DNA of 64,000 nucleotides from Alphaproteobacteria bacterium (GTDB taxonomy: Bacteria; Pseudomonadota; Alphaproteobacteria; RF32; CAG-239), in NCBI GenBank assembly GCA_015062585.1, contig SUUJ01000005.1, positions 62,001 to 126,000 on the forward strand. The letters run 5' to 3'. Shown in pieces: positions 54,084 through 63,347 of this stretch (position 1 is the first letter of the stretch; each line of letters begins with the position of its first letter). The notes below the pieces were generated by a model. That model saw nothing but the letters and a program-made list of their open reading frames with translations. It did no database searches and was not told where the DNA came from. Both the position numbers and the translations under genes were made by a program.

Positions 54084-54176
54084 ATAAAACAGCTTTTTCT
54101 TAATAATTTATTGATTATATTATGATATGTGAAAATAAGATTAGTGGCTTTATTTTTTTAGAAAAGGTAAACAGAA

Positions 54177-54791
54177 ATGATGAGTGAAATCAAAGACAGC
54201 TTAGTTCCCATGGTGATTGAACAGACATCGAGAGGTGAACGTTCATTCGATATTTTTTCCAGATTGTTAAAGGAAAGAATTATATTTTTAACCGGCGAAG
54301 TTAATGACGAAGTTTCGGCTTTGGTTTGCGCTCAGTTATTGTTTTTAGAGGCTGAAGATCCTAAAAAAGATATTTTCCTTTATATAAATTCACCGGGTGG
54401 TGTGGTTACTTCGGGTATGGCAATGTATGATACAATGCAATATATTTCTTGTGATGTTAACACACTTTGTATCGGTCAGGCTTGTTCTATGGGCTCATTA
54501 TTATTGGCCGGTGGCGCCAAGGGAAAAAGATTTGCTCTTCCTAATGCGCGAATTATGATTCACCAACCGTCAGGCGGATTTAGAGGTCAGGCAACAGATA
54601 TCGAAATTCATGCTAAAGAAATTTTGGATATGAAAAAGCGTTTGAATCAAATATATGCTCATCATACCGGTAAAAAATTGGATGTTATTGAAAAAGCTAT
54701 GGAACGCGATAACTTTATGACACCTCAAGAGGCTAAAAAATTCGGACTTATTGATCATATTGTTACATCTCGTGAAGAGTTAAGTAAATAA
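54177..54791 (+). CDS. clpP: ATP-dependent Clp protease proteolytic subunit
   Basis: Tetradecameric serine protease. The 204 residues have catalytic Ser in [13 protein letters not shown] (about 101-113), His in [11 protein letters not shown] (about 122-132), and the late Asp in [11 protein letters not shown] (about 175-185). The family opening [21 protein letters not shown] is intact. ClpX follows after 11 nt. In alphaproteobacteria ClpXP degrades CtrA, connecting this locus to CckA at 2-5 kb. Confidence 0.97.
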   Translation: MMSEIKDSLVPMVIEQTSRGERSFDIFSRLLKERIIFLTGEVNDEVSALVCAQLLFLEAEDPKKDIFLYINSPGGVVTSGMAMYDTMQYISCDVNTLCIGQACSMGSLLLAGGAKGKRFALPNARIMIHQPSGGFRGQATDIEIHAKEILDMKKRLNQIYAHHTGKKLDVIEKAMERDNFMTPQEAKKFGLIDHIVTSREELSK

Positions 54792-54802
54792 GGATTAAAA
54801 AA

Positions 54803-56050
54803 ATGACAGATTCAAAAGAAAAATTACATTGTTCGTTTTGCGGTAAAAGCCAAGATGAAGTAAAAAAATTGGTGGCAGGGCGCGGTGTATACATTTGCGA
54901 TGAATGTATAGAGGTTTGTATCAGTATTGTTTCTGATGAAATCAAAGAGATGGAAAAAGCTGAAGGTAAAATGACTTTCGAAACCTTGCCTTCTCCGTCA
55001 AAAATCAAAGAATTTTTAGACCAATATGTTATAGGACAAGACAGAGCTAAAAAGGTTTTGGCCGTGGCTGTTTATAATCATTATAAGCGTCTTAATTCAA
55101 AAAAGAAAAATGCTGATGTGGATATTTCAAAGTCTAATGTCATTTTAATCGGCTCTACCGGTTGCGGCAAAACTTTGTTGGCACAAACTTTGGCTAAGAT
55201 TTTAGATGTTCCGTTTGCTATTGCGGATGCTACCACTTTGACCGAAGCCGGTTATGTGGGTGAAGATGTTGAAAATATTATCTTAAAATTGGTGCAAAAT
55301 GCCAATTATGATATTGAAAAAGCTCAACGCGGTATTGTTTATATTGATGAAATTGACAAGATTACCCGTAAATCTGACAGTGCTTCGATTACTCGTGATG
55401 TATCCGGTGAAGGTGTGCAACAAGCTTTGCTTAAAATTATTGAAGGTACGGTTGCCAATGTTCCGCCTCAAGGTGGAAGAAAACATCCGCAACAAGAATT
55501 TTTGCATGTTGATACTACAAATATTTTGTTTATTTGCGGTGGTGCTTTTGCCGGTTTGGAAAAAATTGTCGGTAGAAGAGGTAAAGAAACATCAATCGGT
55601 TTTGGTGCTAAAGTTGCAACCAAGGAAGAAAGAAATGTCGGTGAAATTATCAAAGATGTTCAACCTGAAGATTTGTTGAAATACGGTATGATTCCGGAGT
55701 TTGTCGGACGCTTGCCGATTATTACGACTTTGGAAGATTTGAATGAAGATACTTTGATTAAGGTTTTGACCGAGCCGAAGAATGCTTTGGTAAAACAATA
55801 TGATATGATGTTTGATATGGAAAATGTTAAACTTACTTTTACTAAAGAGGCTTTGCGTGCGATTGCCAAAAAAGCTATTGAGCGTAAGACGGGAGCCCGA
55901 GGATTGCGCGCGATTATGGAAGAAATATTGCTTGATTTGATGTATGAAATTCCGGATCAAACTGATGTGGCTGAGATTGTTATTGATGACAAGGTTGTTA
56001 ATGATGGCAAAGCCCCTAAATATGTTCATACGAAGAAAAAAGCTGTATAG
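54803..56050 (+). CDS. clpX: ATP-dependent Clp protease ATP-binding subunit ClpX
   Basis: AAA+ unfoldase of ClpXP. The 415 residues have an N-terminal zinc-binding domain with CSFCGKS...CDECIEVC (about 9-37), Walker [16 protein letters not shown] (about 115-129), Walker [10 protein letters not shown] (about 179-187), the pore loop GYVGED (about 151-156), and sensor 2 [11 protein letters not shown] (about 364-374). It shares a transcript with clpP and ends at a bidirectional terminator. Confidence 0.97.
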   Translation: MTDSKEKLHCSFCGKSQDEVKKLVAGRGVYICDECIEVCISIVSDEIKEMEKAEGKMTFETLPSPSKIKEFLDQYVIGQDRAKKVLAVAVYNHYKRLNSKKKNADVDISKSNVILIGSTGCGKTLLAQTLAKILDVPFAIADATTLTEAGYVGEDVENIILKLVQNANYDIEKAQRGIVYIDEIDKITRKSDSASITRDVSGEGVQQALLKIIEGTVANVPPQGGRKHPQQEFLHVDTTNILFICGGAFAGLEKIVGRRGKETSIGFGAKVATKEERNVGEIIKDVQPEDLLKYGMIPEFVGRLPIITTLEDLNEDTLIKVLTEPKNALVKQYDMMFDMENVKLTFTKEALRAIAKKAIERKTGARGLRAIMEEILLDLMYEIPDQTDVAEIVIDDKVVNDGKAPKYVHTKKKAV

Positions 56051-56061
56051 TATGTTGTGAT

Positions 56062-56092
56062 AAAAAGGCTGAATGTAAATTCAGCCTTTTTT
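56062..56092. terminator. Bidirectional terminator clpX / TPR lipoprotein
   Basis: AAAAAGGCTGAAT (56062-56074) pairs perfectly with ATTCAGCCTTTTT (56079-56091), loop gtaa, between convergent genes. Confidence 0.92.
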
Positions 56093-56093
56093 G

Positions 56094-57887
56094 TTATAAT
56101 TTTTGAAATACTTTTATTCGCTTAATCTTTTTGATTGTTTCTTCAATATTTGTTTTATCATAGGTCAGATTGGGTTCTGTTGCTATGCCTTTTTCAATTT
56201 TTTCTTTAGTTTCGTCAATATTAAGTTCTTTGTTTTCATCCTTGAGTCTTAGGGCGTGTTTCCACTGGAAAACAGCTTCATTTTTGCGGTGTGCAAACCA
56301 ATAGGCATCACCTAAGTGTGAAGATATAACTGCTGATGACGGATACATTTCAACGGCGCGCTCAAGGTAAGGAAGTGACATAGAGTAATATCCCAAATTG
56401 TACAGAGCATAGCCAAGAGAATCGTTGATGGAAGGATCAAGCGGGGCTTGATTATAGGCATCTACAATCATGGAAAAAGCCTCGTTAATATTGTGGTTTT
56501 GCTTAAACCAAGTGTATCCCAGATAGTTTAATATAAGATAATGCTTTTTGATTTCGTATGCTTTCATCATACTTTTTTCGGCTTGTTCCCAAAGACCTGA
56601 TTGTTCTAAAGCCGAGCCCTTGGCATAGTGTAAGACCCAAAGGCTGTTTTTGTTTGTGGTTTTAGATATAGCCTTATCATATATTTTTACGGCTTCGCTG
56701 AAACGACGATTTATTCTTAAAATATCACCCAAATCCATATAAATTTGCGGATCATCATATTTTTTGCTTAGTTGTTTTAGAAGTTTTTCTGCTTTTTTGT
56801 AGTCTTTTTGCTTAACATAGTTACGAGACTTTTTTAATTGGCTCGGATAATAGGTTATGTCTTCTTTTGAAATGCTGTCATATAACTTGTTGGCGTCTTT
56901 ATACATTTCTCTTTCTTCGAATATATCAGCCATTAAAATTTTGGCAGTACTGTAGTCGGGGCTTAAATATATTGAAAGAGCCGTGTACATATGGGCAATA
57001 TCGATAATTTCATCATAATGAAATGATGAGGCAATCGACAACAGGGCTTCGGCAAAACCGATTGCCGGTGTTTCAAAAATAGGTTTTGTTGTTTCTGGTT
57101 TTGAGTTATCCAGTTTTTGCAATAAGTTACTTATTATTACAGATAGTGACGGATGAGAATCTATAGATTTTAAAATGTTTACAGCTTCTTTTGTTTGGCC
57201 GGTTCTGATTTGGAAATTAACAATTATTTCAATTAAGCGGACTGAAATTTCGGCATTTTTGTTATTGATAATTTTTTGGTATGAAGCAAGAGCCTCGCGA
57301 TTTTTACCCATATAATCTAAAATATAGGCTTTTTGCGAATTATATATATTTTCAAGACCATCGGTAGTTTTTATCTTATCCAGTTCGCTGAAGGCCTTTT
57401 TGCTATCACCAAGTCCGGCGTAGCTCCAAGCTGAGATTATCGGTGATATCAGAGATTTATATAAGGGCTCATTGAAATTTTTTATAGTTTTGAGAACTTC
57501 ATCAAATTGTTGATTTTTAAGTTGAGAAGCGGCAACAACCATATAAGCAAAATTGTTTTTTGTATTGTCTTTAATGGCTTGTTGGGCATAGTTTACGGCT
57601 TCGTCAATCTTGCCGTTTGACGCGAATAATAAATATAATTTGTTATTGAGTTCTTGGTTATCGGCATCAAGATTTTGGGCTTGTTTATAAAATGTGGCTG
57701 CGTTATCAAAGTCTTTTCTTAGGTGAGCAACGCGACCGGCTAAATATGCTCCGTATGCCGTGGTCATTTTTGAGGCTTGAGTACTTTGATTGTTGTTGAA
57801 TGATTGGTACTGATTTATATTTGGGGCACATGATATAAAAACAGCCGTTGAAAGCATGAGAATTGATGCAAATGTAAGTTTGTTCAT
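56094..57887 (-). CDS. TPR-repeat lipoprotein
   Basis: 597 residues. Lipobox FISC (Cys about 20), then tetratricopeptide repeats through most of the length: clear units include GRVAHLRKDFDNAATFYKQAQNLD (about 52-75), NNKLYLLFASNGKIDEAVNYAQQA, DLGDILRINRRFSEAVKIYDKA and YLERAVEMYPSSAVISSHLGDAYW near the C-terminus. It is an envelope scaffold of the kind annotated as PilF/NlpI-like or BamD-like TPR lipoproteins, but I cannot pick a named family. Single leftward gene, divergent from the UDG gene. Confidence 0.82.
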   Translation of the reverse strand: MNKLTFASILMLSTAVFISCAPNINQYQSFNNNQSTQASKMTTAYGAYLAGRVAHLRKDFDNAATFYKQAQNLDADNQELNNKLYLLFASNGKIDEAVNYAQQAIKDNTKNNFAYMVVAASQLKNQQFDEVLKTIKNFNEPLYKSLISPIISAWSYAGLGDSKKAFSELDKIKTTDGLENIYNSQKAYILDYMGKNREALASYQKIINNKNAEISVRLIEIIVNFQIRTGQTKEAVNILKSIDSHPSLSVIISNLLQKLDNSKPETTKPIFETPAIGFAEALLSIASSFHYDEIIDIAHMYTALSIYLSPDYSTAKILMADIFEEREMYKDANKLYDSISKEDITYYPSQLKKSRNYVKQKDYKKAEKLLKQLSKKYDDPQIYMDLGDILRINRRFSEAVKIYDKAISKTTNKNSLWVLHYAKGSALEQSGLWEQAEKSMMKAYEIKKHYLILNYLGYTWFKQNHNINEAFSMIVDAYNQAPLDPSINDSLGYALYNLGYYSMSLPYLERAVEMYPSSAVISSHLGDAYWFAHRKNEAVFQWKHALRLKDENKELNIDETKEKIEKGIATEPNLTYDKTNIEETIKKIKRIKVFQKL

Positions 57888-58029
57888 AACTTTAATCCGA
57901 ATATATTTATTGATAGCATGATATATTTTATCATGTAATATTACAACAGGTTTATAAATATATGATTAAATTTGTGCAAATAAATGATTATTCTTGCTTA
58001 AAATGTTTATTTATTTTAAGCTTGCGAGT

Positions 58030-58797
58030 ATGAGCGAAGAAAATATAAATGTAAAAGAAATATTGGATTTTTATATTCTGTCCGGAGTTGAAGAAACCTG
58101 CGGGGATATTGCTTTTTCGTGTGTAAAAAAAGATGTTTTACCTAAGGCTGACAGAAAGATTCATTCGCATTTGGCTTTTGATACCAAAGAGGCTTTGGAA
58201 AGCGCCTATGATTTGTGTGATAGAGTGTCAAGTATTGACGAGTTGAAAACACTGGTAGAAAATTTTGAGGGATGTTCGTTAAAAACTACGGCATTAAGTA
58301 CGGTTATGGGCGATGGTAATCCTAATGCCAAATTGATGTTTATCGGTGAAGCTCCGGGAGCTGATGAGGATAGAATAGGTCGAGCGTTTGTCGGCAGAAG
58401 CGGACAACTGTTGGATAAAATGTTGGCTTCAATAGGATTGAATAGGGAAAATTGCTATATTTGTAATATTTTGCCGTGGCGTCCACCGGGCAACAGAGCT
58501 CCGGCGGATGCAGAAATTGCAGTTTGTTTACCTTTTTTGAAAAAACAAATAGAAATTGTGCAACCGGATATTATTTTTGCACTGGGAGCTGTTGCGGTTA
58601 ATACATTGTTGGATAATACCGATACAATTTCAAAACTCAGAGGCAAATGGATGGAATATAAAACCGAAAATGGCAAGATTGTTGATGTTATGGCCGGGTA
58701 TCATCCGGCATATTTGCTAAGGACACCGGCACAAAAAGCAAAAGCTTGGAGTGATTTTTTGCGCCTGAAAAAGAAAATGGAGCAAACAACTTGTTAA
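58030..58797 (+). CDS. Family-4-like uracil-DNA glycosylase
   Basis: Removes uracil from DNA. I placed the start at ATG 58030 ([15 protein letters not shown]); upstream ATG 58003 and a TTG at 57994 are alternatives. The 255 residues have motif [21 protein letters not shown] (about 99-118), motif B region [13 protein letters not shown] (about 139-151), and [16 protein letters not shown] (about 226-241). In canonical Fe-S family 4 enzymes four Cys bind the cluster; here two positions appear changed (FEGC for CxxC; PWRPP for KCRPP), so the cluster may be absent. Confidence 0.87.
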   Translation: MSEENINVKEILDFYILSGVEETCGDIAFSCVKKDVLPKADRKIHSHLAFDTKEALESAYDLCDRVSSIDELKTLVENFEGCSLKTTALSTVMGDGNPNAKLMFIGEAPGADEDRIGRAFVGRSGQLLDKMLASIGLNRENCYICNILPWRPPGNRAPADAEIAVCLPFLKKQIEIVQPDIIFALGAVAVNTLLDNTDTISKLRGKWMEYKTENGKIVDVMAGYHPAYLLRTPAQKAKAWSDFLRLKKKMEQTTC

Positions 58798-58885
58798 TAT
58801 GTTAATATTTTATGGTATTTTTTTTAAAACATTTTATTATGTATGGTAGATTTGTTATAGTGTCGTTTTGTATGAGGAAACAGAA

Positions 58886-59668
58886 ATGAAAATAAATGCT
58901 AAATATTTATTGCAAATTATGGCTTTGGGGTTGGTTTGGAATGCTACTGATGTGTCGGCAGCTCCGGCAAAAAGCGGTAAAGAATCTTTTGGCGAAATTA
59001 TATTTAAGATACATGATGTTGTGCCGGAAAAAAATGCTGACGGTCAAGTTGTTTATTGTAATATAGGTGCTACATTTTTTAATCGTACAAAAGCTGATGC
59101 ATCTAATGTGTCATTAGATTTGGTTTGGAATGATAGCGTAATCGGTGATATCATTGATATTGAGGATAGAGAAGAGAAAGAAAGCAGAAGAGAAGGTTCA
59201 AAAGAACCAAGATCTCGTTATTCAACCGCAGGTTTTACTTCTAAAAAAGTTTCCACATTGTTGAAACTTCCTCCGATTAAAATGAATCAACAAATTACAT
59301 TGAAAGCAAAAGTTGATACGGACCGTTGCTTTATATTGCTTGAAGATATGGATATAAGCGTAGTAAGTTGCGGTACATTGAGTGATTCAACATCAAAAGG
59401 TGCTTGTAATAATTACTTCCGATATGTAAGTCCTAAGTTGGGTGAGTATTATACCGAGTTTAAGGAAATTTCTTGGGAAGACCAATTGGTAGAAGAAGAT
59501 AATTATATAGCCGAAATTCAAGAAGAGGTCGACGCTATTTATAAAGATGCTTTTGATGTTATTGATAATATAGTTGCTCCTTTAACCTCTGATGAAAGAA
59601 ACGATTCAAAGGTAGAAGAAGATAAAAATAAAAAAGATAATAGAGGCACTAAAAAATCGCGTAGATAA
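58886..59668 (+). CDS. Secreted four-cysteine domain protein (paralogue A)
   Basis: No named family. I chose ATG 58886 (MKINAKYLLQIMALGL) with GAGGA 7 nt upstream. The 260 residues have a signal peptide (about 1-26, ending VSA), a domain with four Cys (C58 in VYCNIGATFF, then CFILL, CGTL and CNNY), and a charged C-terminal tail rich in Lys/Asp. The spacing from the first Cys to LVW (24 positions) and from the second to the third Cys (15 positions) is identical to that of the next gene, so they are paralogues. The operon continues with a lytic transglycosylase. Confidence 0.8.
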   Translation: MKINAKYLLQIMALGLVWNATDVSAAPAKSGKESFGEIIFKIHDVVPEKNADGQVVYCNIGATFFNRTKADASNVSLDLVWNDSVIGDIIDIEDREEKESRREGSKEPRSRYSTAGFTSKKVSTLLKLPPIKMNQQITLKAKVDTDRCFILLEDMDISVVSCGTLSDSTSKGACNNYFRYVSPKLGEYYTEFKEISWEDQLVEEDNYIAEIQEEVDAIYKDAFDVIDNIVAPLTSDERNDSKVEEDKNKKDNRGTKKSRR

Positions 59669-59694
59669 ATAATTAAACATTAAGGATTGTATTT

Positions 59695-60435
59695 ATGCTT
59701 TTGCGTGTTTTAGTTTTTTCGGTTTTTTGTATGTTGGCATTTGATACTTCGGCTCAGATGTTGCAGTTTGATACTCAAGCAAGTAAAAAAAATGTTGTAA
59801 AAAGACCGAAAAATGTGAGTGCCGATATTCAAAGGGCCGGTGCAAGCGAAACAAAAGATGGGCCAACCTTGGAAGAATTGACCAAACAATCGTCTTCAAA
59901 TGTTGATATGTCAAGGATGTTATCGGCTCCAAGAAAAAATAGTAATAATATAAAAGATGAAAATGTTGGTGATGAGGTCGAACAGGATGAGGAAGATGTG
60001 TTCATTCCTGAAGGCGAATTGTACAGATTGAATACACCGACCATGGATGGTTCGCAAAGGGGCGGACAGGCTCTTGTTGAGGTGGATGAAAATGGTAGAA
60101 TGAAAAAAGCTGAAAATATCTTTTTCTTCTACGATAACTTTAAAATAACCGATTTTATAAAAGGTACCGGTACTTGTGATGTAAGATTCAATATATTATC
60201 TAATTTGGATAGAAAGATATCACAAATAGATGTTAAGTTAGTATGGCCGGGGCTTACAACGACATTATCTTTTTCCAATATAGATCCTAACACTCAAACA
60301 TATTATAATTATTCGCTTATCGGCGAAGGTTGTTATAAGATGGATATGGCTCCAAATATTATAGTAAATCGCTGTCGTGTTAAAGGTATGACGGCTACTG
60401 AATGTGCCGGAAAAATAGTTTGGTTGTCAAAGTAG
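59695..60435 (+). CDS. Secreted four-cysteine domain protein (paralogue B)
   Basis: 246 residues. Signal peptide about 1-20 (LLRVLVFSVFCMLAFDTSA), a long Ser/Asn/Glu-rich linker (about 25-130), then the four-Cys domain at the C-terminus: C161 in TCDVRFNILSNLD, LVW 22 residues on, CYKMDMAPNIIVNRC, and CAGKIVWLSK at the end. It is paralogue A's domain with a different N-terminal spacer. AAGGA SD. 26 nt after paralogue A and 4 nt before the transglycosylase, so clearly co-transcribed. Function unknown; envelope location is inferred from the signal peptide. Confidence 0.8.
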   Translation: MLLRVLVFSVFCMLAFDTSAQMLQFDTQASKKNVVKRPKNVSADIQRAGASETKDGPTLEELTKQSSSNVDMSRMLSAPRKNSNNIKDENVGDEVEQDEEDVFIPEGELYRLNTPTMDGSQRGGQALVEVDENGRMKKAENIFFFYDNFKITDFIKGTGTCDVRFNILSNLDRKISQIDVKLVWPGLTTTLSFSNIDPNTQTYYNYSLIGEGCYKMDMAPNIIVNRCRVKGMTATECAGKIVWLSK

Positions 60436-60439
60436 AATA

Positions 60440-62221
60440 ATGAAAAAAATAAAAATATTTTCAATTCTTCTTGTTTATATCAGTATTGGTATTTTTAAGA
60501 CTGATTTTGTTTGTGCCGAAGTAAATGTTATTACGCCGGATATTTATGAGCAGGTTATGGACAATATCGGTATTAGTGACGGTGATTTAAAAAAATACAA
60601 AAATATTTTTAAGGCTCTTGATAAAGGCGATATTGAAACAGCAGATGCTTTGATAGAAAAATTGGATAGTTATGCGCTTTTGGGTTATGTCTTGTCTGAA
60701 AAGTATATGCACCCGTCATATGCTTCTTCAATTGAAGAATTAGAAAATTGGTTGAGCGAATATCGAGATTATCCTCAGGCGCCAAAAATTTATAATTTAG
60801 CCAGGAAAAAGGGCGCAAAAGAACTAAAATCTCCGGTTTATTATTCTGATGGTGATGTTGATTTAAGTGACGACAAAATATCCTTAAAATATTTAGACAG
60901 ATTATCACCTAAGAATAGAAAATTTTTAATTAAACAAGCTAAAATTTTTAAGTCTCAGCTAAGACGAGGAAAGACCTTGGCAGCGCGCAATGTTCTTGAA
61001 AACAAGCGTTTTAAAATTTTGGCTCCTAAAATGTATTGGGATAATTTGGCAGCAAAATTAGCGCTAAAATATTTGGTTGATAATTATGATACCAAAGCTT
61101 TGGAATGGGGAAAAATTGCCTCTAAAAGACATAATTCGGGTACAGCAACCTGGGTAGCCGGACTTGCTTCGTGGCGAAAGAAAAATTATAAGACGGCAGC
61201 GAGCTATTTTACTCGTTTGGGAAGCTCGCAAAATTCGGATGATTGGTTAAAGTCAGCCGGTGCTTTTTGGGCTGCAAGAGCCTATGATAAATTGGGAAAC
61301 CACATCAAATCTCGTGAAATGCTTAAGATTGCGGCTGCTCATAAATATACATTTTATGGAATTTTGGCAGCCTACCAATTGGGTGAAACATTTGATTGGG
61401 GGTTTGATGAAGACAGTTATATGAATGATTTCGAAAAAATGGATTATGTTAACGAAATTATTGCTTCTAAACCAATTGTCAGAGCATTGCTTTTATTAAA
61501 TGTCGGAAAAAATGATTGGGCTGAAAAAGAATTGTATTCTGTGTATGACAGCTTGAGCGATAATCAAAAAGAGGCTGTTATTTTGTTGGCAAATCAGTAT
61601 GAATTGCACTCATTGGTTATAAATATAAGTCGTCAAAAAAATATAGAAAATTTGAGCGGAAACTATGAAAAGGAGTTATATCCGTTACCCAAGTGGACAG
61701 ACGATAAAAATTGGGAAGTTGACAAGGCTTTGATTTTGGCTCTAATCAGACAAGAATCCGCTTTTAAGGATAATGCTACAAGTAGGGCCGGTGCTCGAGG
61801 TATTATGCAACTCATGCCGAATACGGCATATCATATCAGCGGTGATAAAACGATAAAGAATCAAAAGAATAAGCTGTTGGATTTGGATTATAATTTAAGT
61901 CTGGGGCAAAAATATGTATCTTATTTATTATCTAAACCGTTTATTGAGGGAAATCTGTTTTATATGTTAACGGCTTATAACGGCGGACCGGGAAACTTGT
62001 TGAAATGGAAAAATAATGCAAGGTTTTATGACGATCCTCTGTTGTTTATTGAAGTTATTCCATCGGCAGAAACTCGTATTTATATTGAAAGAGTTATGGC
62101 AAACTATTGGATTTATAATATGAGATTCGGTAATAAAAATCATACATTGGAGCAATTGGCCGAAGGTAAGTGGCCGACAATAAATACTGATGTTAATACG
62201 GCAATTTTTGAAGATGAATAA
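60440..62221 (+). CDS. Soluble lytic murein transglycosylase (Slt-type)
   Basis: Periplasmic enzyme cutting peptidoglycan glycan strands to anhydromuropeptides. The 593 residues have a signal peptide (about 1-28), a long helical superhelix (about 40-420) like Slt70, and a C-terminal SLT domain with catalytic E439 in IRQESAF, then GARGIMQLMPNTA (about 449-461) and MLTAYNGGPGNLLKW (about 508-522). Last gene of the three-gene operon; its partners may localise or regulate it (inference). Confidence 0.92.
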   Translation: MKKIKIFSILLVYISIGIFKTDFVCAEVNVITPDIYEQVMDNIGISDGDLKKYKNIFKALDKGDIETADALIEKLDSYALLGYVLSEKYMHPSYASSIEELENWLSEYRDYPQAPKIYNLARKKGAKELKSPVYYSDGDVDLSDDKISLKYLDRLSPKNRKFLIKQAKIFKSQLRRGKTLAARNVLENKRFKILAPKMYWDNLAAKLALKYLVDNYDTKALEWGKIASKRHNSGTATWVAGLASWRKKNYKTAASYFTRLGSSQNSDDWLKSAGAFWAARAYDKLGNHIKSREMLKIAAAHKYTFYGILAAYQLGETFDWGFDEDSYMNDFEKMDYVNEIIASKPIVRALLLLNVGKNDWAEKELYSVYDSLSDNQKEAVILLANQYELHSLVINISRQKNIENLSGNYEKELYPLPKWTDDKNWEVDKALILALIRQESAFKDNATSRAGARGIMQLMPNTAYHISGDKTIKNQKNKLLDLDYNLSLGQKYVSYLLSKPFIEGNLFYMLTAYNGGPGNLLKWKNNARFYDDPLLFIEVIPSAETRIYIERVMANYWIYNMRFGNKNHTLEQLAEGKWPTINTDVNTAIFEDE

Positions 62222-62309
62222 TTCTTTATTTTTTTTATAATCTTGTTTTGCAAATTAAGACACATATATATGTATCAATAAGCTTTTATTTTGATAGGGG
62301 AGTTGATTG

Positions 62310-62600
62310 ATGGAATTGTATATGTTTTTTGCCTTTTTATTGTTCTATATAATTACGGTAGTAATGCTTGATGATGCCTTGCGTAAAAGAATTTGGATGA
62401 TTGCTTTTATATTATCCTTTGTTGCTACATCAGTTGCGATAGGATTTATTAAGGGCGGAAAGCAAGATGTAATGATGAATGTAGAGGAACTCAATTGGTA
62501 TTATTTCTTATATCTGTTTGGTATGATTTCTGTTGTAATGGGTGTATTTAATCTATGGATTTATCGCAAGGAGTTGTGGGATATGATGACGGGAGAGTGA
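62310..62600 (+). CDS. Small membrane protein with three hydrophobic segments
   Basis: 96 residues from ATG 62310 (AGGGGAG 8 nt upstream). Three membrane helices at about 3-19, 28-46 and 62-84, short polar ends, final DMMTGE. No family recognised. Single gene, ending just before a bidirectional terminator. Confidence 0.7.
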   Translation: MELYMFFAFLLFYIITVVMLDDALRKRIWMIAFILSFVATSVAIGFIKGGKQDVMMNVEELNWYYFLYLFGMISVVMGVFNLWIYRKELWDMMTGE

Positions 62601-62627
62601 ATGAAAATTATAATAGACTATTAAGCG

Positions 62628-62664
62628 AAAAAAAACTCATATCTTAGGAAATATGAGTTTTTTT
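62628..62664. terminator. Bidirectional terminator, 62310 gene / cyclophilin
   Basis: AAAAACTCATAT (62631-62642) pairs perfectly with ATATGAGTTTTT (62651-62662), A-rich and T-rich flanks, between convergent genes. Confidence 0.9.
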
Positions 62665-62669
62665 ATCGA

Positions 62670-63281
62670 TTAAATGTCGGCGATTACTTTCATTGATATA
62701 ATCTCATCAGGATCATAAACTTCGCCGTTTGCTCCTTGGCCTTTTTTTATCATATCGACATATTCCATACCGGAGGTTACTTCTCCCCAAACGGTATACT
62801 GTCCGTCAAGCCAAGAACAGTCCTTAAAGCAAATGAAAAACTGACTGTCGGCAGAATCAGGAAACATTGAGCGCGCCATGGAAACAGTCCCTCTCTTGTG
62901 AGGAGTGCGGTTAAATTCGGCTTTTAATTTTTTGCCGGAACCTCCTGTGCCTGTTCCGTACGGACAGCCGGTTTGAGCCATAAAACCGTCAATTACACGA
63001 TGAAATTTCAGCCCGTTGTAAAATTCGGCGCGAACCAATTCTTTGATGCGAGCAACATGGTTTGGTGCAACTTCCGGATACATTTCGATAACAACATCAC
63101 CGTCTTTTAGCTTTAGTAATAAAGAATTTTCGGCGTCTTTTACTTTGTATGAATGCTTAATTTTTTTTGCTCTCGTTTCGCTCATTTTAAGTTGTTTGGT
63201 TTCATCAGCCGGCAAACTTTTGGTTTTAGCTTTGGCGATTTTTTTTGTGTCGGCATTTTTAATTTGTTTGGTTGCAGCCAT
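62670..63281 (-). CDS. ppiB: Cyclophilin-type peptidyl-prolyl isomerase
   Basis: Cytoplasmic PPIase. The 203 residues have a Lys-rich N-terminal extension of about 45 residues (ATKQIKNADTKKIAKAKTK) without a signal peptide, then the cyclophilin domain: LKFHRVIDGFMAQTGCPYGTG (about 93-113), SMARSMFPDSADSQFFICF (about 134-152) and WLDGQYTVWGEVTSGMEYVD (about 157-176). The GxGxGG loop is intact. The basic extension is unusual for PpiB and could bind nucleic acid or membrane. SD AAGGAG is strong. Confidence 0.92.
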   Translation of the reverse strand: MAATKQIKNADTKKIAKAKTKSLPADETKQLKMSETRAKKIKHSYKVKDAENSLLLKLKDGDVVIEMYPEVAPNHVARIKELVRAEFYNGLKFHRVIDGFMAQTGCPYGTGTGGSGKKLKAEFNRTPHKRGTVSMARSMFPDSADSQFFICFKDCSWLDGQYTVWGEVTSGMEYVDMIKKGQGANGEVYDPDEIISMKVIADI

Positions 63282-63347
63282 TATTTTTTCTCCTTAAAAA
63301 ATTTTCTTTAGTATCTATATAGGTATTGAAATTATAAATTGCAAAAT

